Shown one piece after another: positions 55,360-64,000 of a stretch of DNA of 64,000 nucleotides (position 1 is the first letter of the stretch; every line of letters starts with the position of its first letter). The stretch comes from Acinetobacter albensis (GTDB lineage: Bacteria; Pseudomonadota; Gammaproteobacteria; Pseudomonadales; Moraxellaceae). The position numbers were made by a program, and so were the translations under genes. The DNA lies in assembly GCF_900095025.1 (NCBI RefSeq), contig NZ_FMBK01000001.1, positions 1 to 64,000 of the forward strand. The letters are read 5' to 3'. The notes under the pieces were generated by a model. It had not been told where the DNA came from. It was given only the letters and a program-made list of their open reading frames with translations, and did not search any database.

Positions 55360-56472
55360 ATGCACAGTAGTTCAATTTCTGGAGTGAGGCTTGGCCTTAA
55401 CTCTTTAACTTTCTCTCTCTCTTTAAAAATTCTTGCATTTGGTACACTTTTAGTTCCTTTTCACAGTATCAATGCCAGTAAATCATCTCAATATGATTCA
55501 GTCGTAAGCGACAAACAATTAACCGTTGTTTCTGTTGAAAACTCAACTACAGTCTTTAAAGATGGCTCACATTTGCACGGTTTTGGTTATGATTTAGCTC
55601 GTAATTATGCCAATAGTTTAAATGTTAAATTAGTCTTTAAAACGGTTGCTGACAATGCCACAGCACTGAAATGGGTTTCACAAGGTAAGGCAAACTTTGC
55701 CATGACCACGGCCAACGTAGGAACTATTGAACAAAACAAGTTGACTTCATTTTCAGCCACTTGTGGGGATATTAGTAGTTTGCAAACAAATGGCTTAAAT
55801 ACCAATTTGAATTGGGTATTTAAACATGCAGATGATCCACTGACCCAAACGGCAAGTGGTTTTATCTGTCAGGGTAAGAACTCAGGTGCGATTCGCCAAC
55901 TGGCTTCATTCTATAATCAGAATGTGGTTAAGGAAGAATCTTGGAATACGATTCAACGTGATCTCAATCAGCGCATGCCTATTTACAAGGCGAGTTTTCA
56001 AAAAACTGCTGAAAAGTATGATTTAGATTGGCATCTATTGGCGGCTATTGGTTATCAGGAATCCTATTTAAAACCGAATTCCATTTCTCCTACTGGCGTT
56101 CGTGGTTTAATGATGCTGACCAACAATACGGCTAAAGCAATGGGTGTCAGTAATCGAAATGATCCTGTGCAGAGTATTCAAGGCGGTGCAAAATATTACG
56201 ATTTAATGTTGAGCCGTTATCAGCATATTCCTTTTCCTGACCGTAATTGGTATGCGCTGGTGGCTTACAATATGGGGCCAGGTGCCGTGAACCAAATTCA
56301 AAAACGAATTAAGGCTCAAGGTAAAAATCCGAATAACTGGGTAAATTTCTACGCTTATTTAGACCGTAACAAAGCCAGCAATGGTCGTTATCGTCAAGCT
56401 GTTCAATATGTAACGCGTATTCGCTCATATTTGGAACATATTAAAACCACGCCACAACTGGTCAATATTTAA
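55360..56472 (+). CDS. MltF-like lytic transglycosylase
   Basis: A 370-residue exported murein lytic transglycosylase. A hydrophobic N-terminus (about residues 20-42) is a signal peptide or anchor. Residues about 50-150 resemble part of a solute-binding domain (HGFGYDLARNYANSL), and 205-360 form the SLT domain with catalytic E in GYQESYLKPNSISPTGVRGL. The binding-domain region is shorter than in typical MltF, which has about 470 residues or more. It cleaves peptidoglycan glycan strands in the periplasm. A strong terminator follows at 56488. Confidence 0.85.
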   Translation: MHSSSISGVRLGLNSLTFSLSLKILAFGTLLVPFHSINASKSSQYDSVVSDKQLTVVSVENSTTVFKDGSHLHGFGYDLARNYANSLNVKLVFKTVADNATALKWVSQGKANFAMTTANVGTIEQNKLTSFSATCGDISSLQTNGLNTNLNWVFKHADDPLTQTASGFICQGKNSGAIRQLASFYNQNVVKEESWNTIQRDLNQRMPIYKASFQKTAEKYDLDWHLLAAIGYQESYLKPNSISPTGVRGLMMLTNNTAKAMGVSNRNDPVQSIQGGAKYYDLMLSRYQHIPFPDRNWYALVAYNMGPGAVNQIQKRIKAQGKNPNNWVNFYAYLDRNKASNGRYRQAVQYVTRIRSYLEHIKTTPQLVNI

Positions 56473-56487
56473 TAGAATCAAGTGATA

Positions 56488-56526
56488 AAAAAAGCTGAGT
56501 CATCGAGATGACTCAGCTTTTTTTAT
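56488..56526. terminator. Strong bidirectional terminator
   Basis: Stem AAGCTGAGTCAT / ATGACTCAGCTT with a CGAG loop, flanked by A and T runs. It separates the convergent lytic transglycosylase and SCP2 genes and can end both. Confidence 0.92.
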
Positions 56527-56536
56527 TCATAAAATC

Positions 56537-56920
56537 TTAAGACGTTTGCTCAAGGACTTTTTTGAATAAATCTTTCTGTTCTTGGCTTGGTTTAGCCGTT
56601 TGCAAAGCCATTAACTGAGACATATCACCTTGAACTTTAATTTTTCCTGTCATGAATGCTTGCATAGCTGCTGCCATGTCAAATTCTAGGAATACTTTAC
56701 GTAGCGTTTCGCCATCCATATTCAATGTTGTTTTCGCATTTGAAGATAGACCTTTTTTAATTGTGCCGCTGTCCAAAGACAAATCTGTATTGCCATTTGA
56801 GTCTGCAACCACCAAATTAATGGCTAAATTCGCAAGTGCAGGTGGTAAATTCAAATTACCTGCTTGTGCTGTTAAAGTTTCTACAGTTGAAAACCAATCA
56901 TCAGTTAAAAAGGCAGGCAT
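56537..56920 (-). CDS. SCP2 sterol-binding domain protein
   Basis: A 127-residue protein consisting of one SCP2 domain: the beta segment INLVVADSNGNTDLSLDSG, then TTLNMDGETLRKVF, then the C-terminal MTGKIKVQGDMSQLMALQ, the domain hallmark. It probably binds a fatty acyl or other lipid ligand in the cytoplasm. It stands alone, ending at the shared terminator. The physiological role is unknown. Confidence 0.85.
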   Translation of the reverse strand: MPAFLTDDWFSTVETLTAQAGNLNLPPALANLAINLVVADSNGNTDLSLDSGTIKKGLSSNAKTTLNMDGETLRKVFLEFDMAAAMQAFMTGKIKVQGDMSQLMALQTAKPSQEQKDLFKKVLEQTS

Positions 56921-57134
56921 GATGTTTCCTCAATTTATTAGTTCATTTGTGTGGCCTATCCAGACCACATTTAAGTGAAGCTATTTCGCTTGAAGCCTGT
57001 TATAGCACGTAAAACTATTTTATGCTTAAAGTTTTTTGAACGAAACGTTCAATTTATATAATTCTTATACATTTATATTATAAATCAATTACATGATCTA
57101 GACATCAGTCCTAAAACTGATGCCTAGTATTACA

Positions 57135-58055
57135 TTATTCCACTGCAAAACCTAAATTAACCATATTGATACGTTTGTTCAGTGCATCATCTTCAGTTGC
57201 ATCATTGCCTGTGAAATCAATTTCGCGTTGTTCATCTAAAGCTTCAAAATCAAATAATTCACGATCTGCCAATTGTGAAGGTGAAACATTTTGCATCGCA
57301 CCAAAAATACTGTGCAAACGCTTTGGATATTGTTCATCCCACTCACGCAACATATTGTTAATCATCGCGCGCTGAAGATTTTCCTGCGACCCACACAGAT
57401 TACAAGGAATAATCGGGAATTGGCGCATTTCAGCGTACTTAATAATGTCTTTCTCTTCCACATAAGCCAGTGGACGAATCAAAATATTTTTCTTGTCAGA
57501 TGACAACAGTTTCGGTGGCATCGCTTTTAAACTGCCACCATGGAACAGGTTTAAAAAGAAGGTGGCCATAATATCATCGCGATGATGACCCAAAGCCACT
57601 TTGGTTGCACCAATTTCTTGTGCAAACCCATACAGTGAGCCACGACGTAAACGCGAGCACACCGCACAATAGGTTTTACCTTCAGGGGTTAATTTTTTGG
57701 TGATCGTATAAGTATCTTTTTCCAGAATATAATACGGAATATTATTTTCTTCTAAATAGCGCGGCAAAATATCTTCAGGGAAACCGGGTTGTTTCTGATC
57801 AAGATTAACCGCAACCACATCAAAATTAATCGGTGCAATTCGCTTAAACTGCAACATAATATCAAGCAAGGTATAACTGTCTTTCCCTCCAGACACACAC
57901 ACCATCACTTTGTCACCTTCCTCAAGCATTTTAAAATCACGAATGGCGTGACCCACTTGACGGCGGAGCTTTTTCAACAAACGATAATATGCCGAACTTG
58001 TTGGCAATTCTGGTTTGAAATTAAATCCTTGGGCAGACTCAACTGGCGAGTACAT
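57135..58055 (-). CDS. ttcA: tRNA 2-thiocytidine(32) synthetase
   Basis: A 306-residue TtcA that thiolates cytidine 32 of some tRNAs. The PP-loop ATPase motif is [12 protein letters not shown] (about 55-66). Iron-sulfur cysteines are in [12 protein letters not shown] and [15 protein letters not shown] 58055 matches the start I recall from other Acinetobacter TtcA proteins ([16 protein letters not shown] follows) but has no clear ribosome site; in-frame ATGs at 58088, 58118 and 58121 are alternatives. No operon partner. Confidence 0.92.
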   Translation of the reverse strand: MYSPVESAQGFNFKPELPTSSAYYRLLKKLRRQVGHAIRDFKMLEEGDKVMVCVSGGKDSYTLLDIMLQFKRIAPINFDVVAVNLDQKQPGFPEDILPRYLEENNIPYYILEKDTYTITKKLTPEGKTYCAVCSRLRRGSLYGFAQEIGATKVALGHHRDDIMATFFLNLFHGGSLKAMPPKLLSSDKKNILIRPLAYVEEKDIIKYAEMRQFPIIPCNLCGSQENLQRAMINNMLREWDEQYPKRLHSIFGAMQNVSPSQLADRELFDFEALDEQREIDFTGNDATEDDALNKRINMVNLGFAVE

Positions 58056-58553
58056 AGACGAGATAAACCATAAATAAAAATACCGCATAATTTTATCCGA
58101 TTCGGCTCTCTCTCGCATCAAAAGAATGCAATTAATAAAAATTGAATGTCCCTGTCATTTTGATGTCATTAAACTCATGTTATTTTGACCTGTTGAGTTC
58201 AATTTTTAAGCTCAACGCTTACTGTTTGTACTTTTCCACAGTTGTCCACAAAACCTGTGGATAACTTTGTGGATTTCAGAAGGCTTGACAGGTTCTCTGA
58301 CTGGTTGTTTAAGGCTTCTATTTAAATTGATCATTTTTTAATCAATTTATTTTCAATTAATAATCAATAGCTTATCTTAGTCAAGCAATCTCGATTAAAA
58401 ATAAATTAAATTTTTTTTTGATTATTCTCTCAGCGATTAGCCCTTGCTTTTTTACAAAGTTCAAGAGAAATAATTTTGAAAATACTTTTTATCTGATGGT
58501 TTTTTGTTAAACTGCGATTGAACTGTTTAAGTAGATTTTTCTACCTTCTAAAA
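58056..58553. promoter_or_regulatory. Divergent gap with clustered DnaA-box-like motifs
   Basis: It lies between ttcA and a lytic transglycosylase gene and has no gene of its own. A 45-base stretch (58232-58276) holds four copies of a DnaA-box-like sequence in inverted pairs (listed separately). The rest is AT-rich. Confidence 0.5.
58232..58276. promoter_or_regulatory. Four clustered DnaA-box-like sequences
   Basis: TTTTCCACA (58232-58240) and TTGTCCACA (58242-58250) point one way. TGTGGATAA (58256-58264), an exact reverse of the TTATCCACA box, and TGTGGATTT (58268-58276) point the other way. This is too dense for chance but far from any visible origin gene. It could titrate DnaA or tie the divergent genes to replication. 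Confidence 0.5.
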
Positions 58554-59420
58554 ATGAAAAATAATTTTATAAGCTTTGGTCTTTATATTTTGGGGTGTGT
58601 GACCGTTAATTCTGTCACTGTAAACAGTTATGCTGGGCAAACCATTTATCAATTGAAAGAATCAAATGGTACAACACTGCTGACCAATAAACAAAGTCGT
58701 TATAGCCATCTAAAAGTTGAAAAAAAAACTTATTATCCAGACAGTAATATCCACAGTTATAGCAATTGGGGCAGTTCTGAAGCTGCGGTTTTACCCAGTT
58801 ATAGCCGCAATAAAAATGCATTCGATCCTATTATTAAACAAGCAGCATCGCAACATGGTATTTCTGAAGGTCTGATTAAAGCGGTCATGCACACCGAATC
58901 TGGTTTTAATGTCAATGCACGATCGCCTGTAGGTGCTCAAGGTTTAATGCAACTTATGCCAGCTACAGCACGACGCTTTAACGTTTCCAACGCCTATGAT
59001 CCGCATCAAAATATTATGGCAGGTGCAAAATATTTGGCTTGGCTAATGAAACGTTTCAATGGCAATACTTCTTTGGTGTTGGCAGGCTATAATGCAGGTG
59101 AAGGTAATGTAGCCAAATATGGCGGTATTCCTCCTTTTAAAGAAACTCAAGATTATGTACGACGTGTCAGCAGTCGTTATAGTAATTTATATTCCAATGG
59201 TGTCAATTTGAGTGCAAACTCAATTCAGGATGATTCATCAAGCAATCCCAAAATTATTGCGCAGTCCAATAACATTGAGACTTCTATCCTTCCCGCTTCA
59301 CGTTATAGTACCCAGCGTCAGATTATTACAGCCGCAAATAATAGCTTCACTGATGCGCCAATGCGTTCTTACACCACAGCACATGCGACAGCTACTGCTA
59401 AAATTTTGATTAGTGACTAA
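58554..59420 (+). CDS. Soluble lytic transglycosylase-like protein
   Basis: A 288-residue exported protein. The signal peptide covers about residues 1-28 (SFGLYILGCVTVNSVTVNSYA). A DUF4124-like N-terminal stretch (IYQLKESNGTTLLTNKQ) precedes the SLT domain (about 95-215), with catalytic E in AVMHTESGFNVNARSPVGAQ and GLMQLMPATARRF, and AGYNAGEGNVAKYGG at its end. The C-terminal 70 residues are S/T/N-rich. ATG 58554 is the first ATG; an upstream in-frame TTG at 58518 is possible. Confidence 0.85.
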   Translation: MKNNFISFGLYILGCVTVNSVTVNSYAGQTIYQLKESNGTTLLTNKQSRYSHLKVEKKTYYPDSNIHSYSNWGSSEAAVLPSYSRNKNAFDPIIKQAASQHGISEGLIKAVMHTESGFNVNARSPVGAQGLMQLMPATARRFNVSNAYDPHQNIMAGAKYLAWLMKRFNGNTSLVLAGYNAGEGNVAKYGGIPPFKETQDYVRRVSSRYSNLYSNGVNLSANSIQDDSSSNPKIIAQSNNIETSILPASRYSTQRQIITAANNSFTDAPMRSYTTAHATATAKILISD

Positions 59421-59891
59421 AATATAGGGGTTTGGGCTGACTTAAAATATAGTTCCGCCCTTTAGCTGATGTGGTTATGTCTCTCTTTTTATCAGCTCCT
59501 CCATGCCAAGAAAATATTTTGTAATGATAGTCCATGATTCAAAATATGATCATAGTGAGAAAAATTTCTCGTCACTGTTCCCTTTTAGGCTTCACTAAAA
59601 GTATCTGTGGCTCTGTTCAACCCCCTCCTTAAATCTTTATCTGACTAAATTGTAAAATTTTTAAATATATGCATTTTTATTCTTATTTAATTTTTATCCT
59701 TCTACCTATGGGAATGCCTAGATCTTCAGTATTCATCTTAGTATGACATGTAACTCATGAATCAAATCACAATAGACTCAAGAGCAATCCACAATTTTTT
59801 TCTTGAATTTTTTAGGGATAGCCCTCATATTCACTATGTTGATTTTAATTCATAAATCAGATTATTTTTTTATTATAAGAGGATTCTCTCA
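59421..59891. other. Intergenic region upstream of htpX
   Basis: 471 AT-rich bases. A short palindrome GAGAAA-AA-TTTCTC lies at about 59556-59569, and the htpX ribosome site AGAGGA lies near 59880. No gene is visible. Confidence 0.4.
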
Positions 59892-60797
59892 ATGATGCGG
59901 ATTGGTTTGTTTTTGCTTACCAACCTCGCGGTACTGGTGGTAGCTGGCATTATTTTGTCACTCTTCGGTGTCGGTAGTTACCATGGCGCGGGTGGCTTAA
60001 ATCTAGGCAACCTACTGGTTATCTGTTTTGTCTTTGGTATGGTTGGCTCACTCATTTCTCTATTCATGTCTAAATGGATGGCGAAAAAAACCACGGGTAC
60101 TGAACTGATTGACCCGAATGCGCCACGTAACCAAGCAGAAGTATGGCTATTACAAGAAATTGCGCAATTGTCGCAACGCGCTGGTATTCAAATGCCTGAA
60201 GTCGGTATTTTCCCGTCTTATCAGTCAAATGCTTTTGCTACAGGTTGGAACAAAAACGATGCTTTAGTGGCTGTTTCAACAGGCCTCCTTGAGCGCATGA
60301 ACAAAGACGAACTGCGTGCTGTACTTGCACACGAAATTGGTCACGTTGCCAATGGTGATATGGTCACTTTGGCGCTTGTGCAAGGGGTAGTCAACGCCTT
60401 TGTAATGTTCTTTGCGCGTGTTGTCGGTGACTTTATTGATCGTAATGTCTTTGGGCGTGCTGATGGCGAAGCGCCAGGACTGGCTTATTTCGGTATTACC
60501 ATCGCATTAGATATTGTGTTTGGTATTTTAGCCTCGTCTATTGTGATGTGGTTCTCACGTTATCGTGAATATCGCGCTGACGAAGCAGGTGCGCGTTTAG
60601 CAGGTAAGCAAGCGATGATCTCTGCATTATTACGCTTACAAGCTGAAACTGAACTGCCTGATCAGATGCCAAAAGAAATGAAAGCATTTGCCATTACCGA
60701 AGGTAAGTCACAAGGCTTCAGTTTAGCGGCTTTGTTTCAAACCCATCCATCCATTGAACAACGTGTAGCAGCTTTACAACAGCTTGACTGTGCATAA
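59892..60797 (+). CDS. htpX: Membrane zinc protease HtpX
   Basis: A 301-residue M48 metalloprotease of the inner membrane that degrades misfolded membrane proteins. Two N-terminal helices (residues about 4-25 and 38-58) precede the zinc motif HEIGH (about 142-146). The third ligand, E, lies in [15 protein letters not shown]. Two further hydrophobic segments lie at about 155-175 and 193-215. It ends in [13 protein letters not shown], the family C-terminus. A hairpin terminator follows at 60819. Confidence 0.95.
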   Translation: MMRIGLFLLTNLAVLVVAGIILSLFGVGSYHGAGGLNLGNLLVICFVFGMVGSLISLFMSKWMAKKTTGTELIDPNAPRNQAEVWLLQEIAQLSQRAGIQMPEVGIFPSYQSNAFATGWNKNDALVAVSTGLLERMNKDELRAVLAHEIGHVANGDMVTLALVQGVVNAFVMFFARVVGDFIDRNVFGRADGEAPGLAYFGITIALDIVFGILASSIVMWFSRYREYRADEAGARLAGKQAMISALLRLQAETELPDQMPKEMKAFAITEGKSQGFSLAALFQTHPSIEQRVAALQQLDCA

Positions 60798-60818
60798 TGC
60801 CACTACATCAATAAACCC

Positions 60819-60853
60819 TGTGTAAAAAGTCTCTATTTTAGAGGCTTTTTTTA
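60819..60853 (+). terminator. Rho-independent terminator after htpX
   Basis: AAAAAGTCTC and GAGGCTTTTTTT pair around TATTTTA, followed by the T-run. It separates htpX from the convergent VOC gene. Confidence 0.75.
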
Positions 60854-61219
60854 GTTGTGTTGAATGCAACGCAACAAACTGCCATTAATATCAATCACAC
60901 AAAATAAATCAATTTCAGCTAACGATTGTATTTCGGTAATTCTGGCTTGTGGAAATAAGGACCAATTGACCTCATGCCAAGTATGATAAAGTGCCGCTAA
61001 ATCCTGCACCCGAATACAAGCACTATGCCAAGATGCCTGTGGATCAAGCTCAGGATGATGAAAAAATTCCAATTTTAAGCTGCCTTGTTCCAAAATCATC
61101 CAATCAGCAGAAAAATAAGTATATTGAAAGCCCAGTGCGCTATAAAAATCATGGGTTTCATCCAACTGAATCGCGGGTAAATTTGCAGAAATATAATCCA
61201 TCGATTTTATCCATTTCAT
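60851..61219 (-). CDS. Glyoxalase/bleomycin-resistance (VOC) family protein
   Basis: A 122-residue single VOC domain: the N-terminal AIQLDETHDFYSALGFQYTY and a C-terminal segment FCVIDINGSLLRCIQ, with SACIRVQDLAALYHTW between. The size and pattern resemble bleomycin-binding-protein-like members, but ligand residues cannot be assigned with confidence. It lies 17 bases downstream of the DUF4112 gene and may share its transcript. Confidence 0.72.
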   Translation of the reverse strand: MKWIKSMDYISANLPAIQLDETHDFYSALGFQYTYFSADWMILEQGSLKLEFFHHPELDPQASWHSACIRVQDLAALYHTWHEVNWSLFPQARITEIQSLAEIDLFCVIDINGSLLRCIQHN

Positions 61220-61236
61220 TCTTGTTTGCTTAAACT

Positions 61237-61821
61237 TTAAATATTAAAACTCTGAAACCACTGCCACAACCAACTTCCACCGAAACACATTGCAACCAAA
61301 AGTAAAATCAAGAAAAGAGCACCAAACAAATCGGGAAGATGTAGCCAAATCCATGCAACCATTGGATTACGCCAAAAAGCAGAGGTTTGCTGTCGATGCT
61401 CTAAACTTTCATGCAGAAATGGATGAACCACATGCACATCATTGTGAATCTGATATTCCTCTCGAATATGATCGTGCACAACCGCTAATGCTTTGCGACT
61501 AGGCCGAATGAAAATATCAAATATTGTCCCGACTATCGGTATAAAACCGACTACCGCATCCATCATCGCCAATTTCATAACAGGATTAAGCTTATGTTGC
61601 GGTACTCCAATTTGTTTGGCTTTATAAATGGCATAACAAGTCAGTACAAACCCAGCGACATCGCCTGCGACAGGAATTGTACTTAAAGCAGCATCTGCAC
61701 CTACCCCTTGCTTGGTAAATGGAATACGAACCACTGAATCCATCATATTGGCAAATTTCGCCAAATCTCGCTCTAAACGGATAACCTCTTGCTGACTCAT
61801 TTTTTTTTGTAATTGTGGCAT
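61237..61821 (-). CDS. DUF4112 membrane protein
   Basis: A 194-residue protein with a conserved central region: MMDSVVRIPFTKQGVGADAA, then the hydrophobic STIPVAGDVAGFVLTCYAIY, then MDAVVGFIPIVGTIFDIF (two hydrophobic helices of the family). A C-terminal transmembrane segment follows (about 162-185). The start is uncertain: ATG 61821 is the choice, 61800 and 61878 are alternatives. Function unknown; such genes often stand near transport genes. Confidence 0.72.
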   Translation of the reverse strand: MPQLQKKMSQQEVIRLERDLAKFANMMDSVVRIPFTKQGVGADAALSTIPVAGDVAGFVLTCYAIYKAKQIGVPQHKLNPVMKLAMMDAVVGFIPIVGTIFDIFIRPSRKALAVVHDHIREEYQIHNDVHVVHPFLHESLEHRQQTSAFWRNPMVAWIWLHLPDLFGALFLILLLVAMCFGGSWLWQWFQSFNI

Positions 61822-61902
61822 AACCTTATTCCAATGAAATAATCTTTTTCTATGATGAAGTTTAGCTGATCTAACCAACCAGATACTATGAACAAAATCG
61901 AT

Positions 61903-63264
61903 TTAGCCACTCACGCCAGTCAGTAATTGGGAGGCAATAAATAAATACACCACCACCCCAGTTGCATCACAAATGGAAGTGACCAATGGGGCTGATGCAC
62001 TAGCCGGATCAAGTTTTAGATGATTTAAAATAAAAGGTAAGCTCATACCAATTAAACAACCCAGTAAAACAATGCCAAGCATGCTGAGCGCTAACACCGT
62101 AGCAATCATGCTATCACCTCTAACATAACCTAAAATTGAAACTGCAAATGCCATTGTACCGCCCAAACACAAGGCCACTAGACTTTCACGTCCCAATAAA
62201 TAAAACCAGTCTTTGACCTGTACATCACCCGTTGCCAAAGCTCGAACCATTAAGGTCGCCGATTGTGAACCTGCATTCCCTCCACTGCCAACCAGTAATG
62301 GAAGAAAAAATACCAGTACAATATTGGCTGCAATAATATCTTCAAAATGCGAAATTCCGATCCCAGACAGTAAACTACCAAAAACCAAAATAACCAACCA
62401 AAACACACGCTTTTGATAGAGCAAAATAATCGGTGCTGTTTTTAAACTCAATTTTCGGCTCGTTTCCACAGCGCTTGCTTTTAAAAAATCTTCTGTGGCT
62501 TCATCATTTGCCACATCCATTGCGTCATCATGGGTGACTATACCGACCATGAAACCCTGTTCGTCTACAATGGGCAGGGCCAATAAATCGTAACGGGCAA
62601 TCTTTTTAACCACTTCATCCTGATGTGTATCCACGGTCGAAAAAATTAAATCTGTGGTCATCAAATCCTGAATACAATCCTGTTCCTGCGCCAAAATTAA
62701 TTCTTTTAACGAGATAACACCCAATAATTTACGTGCCGCATCTAATACATAAGCCAAATAAATGGTTTCAGTATCGGGCGCTTCCAGACGCAACATTTTA
62801 ATGGCCTCAAGAACCGTCATATTGGGCTTTAAAGTGGCGTATTCTGAACTCATAATTGCCCCAGCCGTCCCTTCAACATAGGAGGCTAACTGACGAATAT
62901 CTTCACGCTTTGCTTGAGCCAAGGCGGGCAAAAGAATATTTTGCTGTTCAGAGTTAAGCTGTTTAAAGATATCAACACGTTTGTCTGAGGGCATTTCACC
63001 AATAATTTCTGCCAAAGTAGCCCAAGGAATCACTTTAGCCAGCTTAATTTGCTGATCTGGTTTTAAATAAGAAAATACATAGGCTCGCGCAGGTAAATTG
63101 ACCAACAGGATCTGACTTGACTCTATTGGCAATTGCGTGAGTAAATCTGCGATATCGGCGGCTTTGAAGGTTTGTATTGTCTGTAAAGCCTGCTGAATAT
63201 CTTGATCTTGCATTGAACTTTGAATAGAAGCATGCAAAAGATCAATAAAATTATGATTACGCAT
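61903..63264 (-). CDS. mgtE: Magnesium transporter MgtE
   Basis: A 453-residue MgtE-type Mg2+ channel. The N-terminal helical MgtE_N domain spans about residues 20-130 with EIIGEMPSDKRVDIF. Two CBS domains follow (about 135-255: SSEYATLKPNMTVLEAI; GIVTHDDAMDVANDEATEDF). The C-terminal channel domain has five helices, with the pore signature VGSGGNAGSQSATLMVRAL (about 321-339). Mg2+ bound to the cytoplasmic domains gates the pore. Length is normal. Confidence 0.93.
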   Translation of the reverse strand: MRNHNFIDLLHASIQSSMQDQDIQQALQTIQTFKAADIADLLTQLPIESSQILLVNLPARAYVFSYLKPDQQIKLAKVIPWATLAEIIGEMPSDKRVDIFKQLNSEQQNILLPALAQAKREDIRQLASYVEGTAGAIMSSEYATLKPNMTVLEAIKMLRLEAPDTETIYLAYVLDAARKLLGVISLKELILAQEQDCIQDLMTTDLIFSTVDTHQDEVVKKIARYDLLALPIVDEQGFMVGIVTHDDAMDVANDEATEDFLKASAVETSRKLSLKTAPIILLYQKRVFWLVILVFGSLLSGIGISHFEDIIAANIVLVFFLPLLVGSGGNAGSQSATLMVRALATGDVQVKDWFYLLGRESLVALCLGGTMAFAVSILGYVRGDSMIATVLALSMLGIVLLGCLIGMSLPFILNHLKLDPASASAPLVTSICDATGVVVYLFIASQLLTGVSG

Positions 63265-63391
63265 ATTCCCTATTCCTCAATTTGCCCCATGCTGGCCATA
63301 AGTCCATTTATATTTTTTCAGTACAGAGCATGGCATGTTCTGCCTAATCACGCATTAAATATATTCTTTCACGCTGAGCAATTAAAGAGGC

Positions 63392-64000
63392 TTAAGTGGT
63401 AGTTTTAGCCTTAAATAAAGTGCGAATTAAAACATACATAAATGGAATAAAAATAAGCACCAATAATGTTGCGAAAATGACACCACCTAATACACTCACC
63501 CCAATTTCCTGACGACTGGCAGCACCTGCACCAAAAGCAAAAACCAACGGCGTCACACCAGCCCCAAAGGCAAGTGAAGTCATTAAAATGGGACGTAAAC
63601 GTAAGCTTGCCCCTTCCAAAGCAGCCTCAATTACACTGCGACCTTGTTGTTGTGCCATGGATGCAAACTCAACAATCAAAATCGCATTCTTACAGGACAA
63701 GCCAATGGTGGTTAATAAAGCAATCTGAAAATAAATATCATTGGGAAAACCAGCAAAATAGCTGAATAAAATATTTCCACCAATCCCCAAAGGAATTGCA
63801 CTCATCACTGCACTTGGAATAGACCAGCTTTCATAAAGCGCGGCTAAACATAAGAAAATAAAGCCAATAGATACCAAATACAAGAGAAGTGCTTGATGAC
63901 TTGATTTCTGTTCTTCAAATGACAAGCCACTCCATGCGACATCAATTCCAGATTGCTGTCCAATCAATTGAGCCACATCTTGCATAGCGTCACCTGAACT
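63392..64000 (-). CDS. RND (HAE1) efflux pump inner-membrane protein, C-terminal part
   Basis: The last 202 codons or so of an AcrB/AdeB-type RND transporter that continues past the window edge. It shows the end of the second porter domain (GIDVAWSGLSFEEQ) and the final helices: LLLYLVSIGFIFLCLAALYESW, LLTTIGLSCKNAILIVEFA (about 850-930 in full-length numbering) and RLRPILMTSLAFGAGVTPL. Such pumps export drugs and biocides with a periplasmic adaptor and an outer-membrane channel. Which Ade-type pump it is cannot be told from this part. Confidence 0.92.
   Translation of the reverse strand, partial: SSGDAMQDVAQLIGQQSGIDVAWSGLSFEEQKSSHQALLLYLVSIGFIFLCLAALYESWSIPSAVMSAIPLGIGGNILFSYFAGFPNDIYFQIALLTTIGLSCKNAILIVEFASMAQQQGRSVIEAALEGASLRLRPILMTSLAFGAGVTPLVFAFGAGAASRQEIGVSVLGGVIFATLLVLIFIPFMYVLIRTLFKAKTTT

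Overview
The window is a low-GC chromosomal segment of a gammaproteobacterium, almost certainly an Acinetobacter species. The gene set (divergent gcdH/LysR pair, gentisate operon, ttcA, htpX, mgtE, a MoaC-MoaB fusion, an AdeB/AcrB-like pump) and the AT-rich intergenic style fit that genus. No insertion sequence, prophage, CRISPR array or rRNA operon is visible. There is one tRNA gene, tRNA-Ser(UGA).

Layout. 1-4.5 kb: glutaryl-CoA dehydrogenase (partial) with its divergent LysR gene, then a coupled SDR/metallo-beta-lactamase-like pair with a divergent TetR gene. 5-9.3 kb: molybdate uptake and molybdenum cofactor genes (modC, modB, modA, moeA, moaCB) on the minus strand. 10.3-12.5 kb: a Rieske oxygenase and a TIM-barrel protein on the plus strand. 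12.5-13.2 kb: a TetR gene broken at a poly(A) tract. 13.3-19 kb: moaE, moaD, moaA, mobA, fdhD and a formate-dehydrogenase-like molybdoenzyme. 19-32.3 kb: a pyridine catabolic locus with formaldehyde dehydrogenase, an oxygenase reductase, nicX, a nitroreductase, nicF, nicE, nicD, nicC, an isochorismatase-fold amidase, an NCS1 permease, a Tsx-like porin and a MarR regulator. 32.8-36.5 kb: 3-hydroxybutyrate utilisation. 37-41 kb: dsdC, dsdX and dsdA for D-serine. 41.3-47.5 kb: an HxlR-linked oxidoreductase/hydrolase group containing a decayed old-yellow-enzyme gene. 47.7-53.9 kb: the complete 3-hydroxybenzoate/gentisate operon with its LysR gene. 53.9-64 kb: housekeeping genes (tRNA-Ser, greB, two lytic transglycosylases, ttcA, htpX, mgtE, part of an RND pump).

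The most interesting region is 9.9-32.3 kb. NicC, NicX, NicD, NicF and NicE would take 6-hydroxynicotinate to fumarate. The usual first enzyme, nicotinate hydroxylase NicAB, is absent from the window. In its place are a VanA-type Rieske oxygenase, its reductase (in one transcription unit with nicX and a glutathione-independent formaldehyde dehydrogenase), an amidase-fold protein with a cyclic-amide-type permease, and a formate dehydrogenase with nearly the whole Moco pathway. Eight copies of one palindrome (consensus AAGTGTATACACTT) lie upstream of nicX, nicC, the porin operon and the Rieske gene, which suggests one regulon. My inference is that the locus degrades an N-methylated (or methoxy) 6-oxo-nicotinate or nicotinamide such as N-methyl-2-pyridone-5-carboxamide. 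Amide hydrolysis and oxidative demethylation would give 6-hydroxynicotinate plus formaldehyde. The formaldehyde, and the formate released by NicD, would go to CO2 through FdhA and the molybdenum formate dehydrogenase. This is a hypothesis from gene content and shared sites, not a demonstrated pathway.
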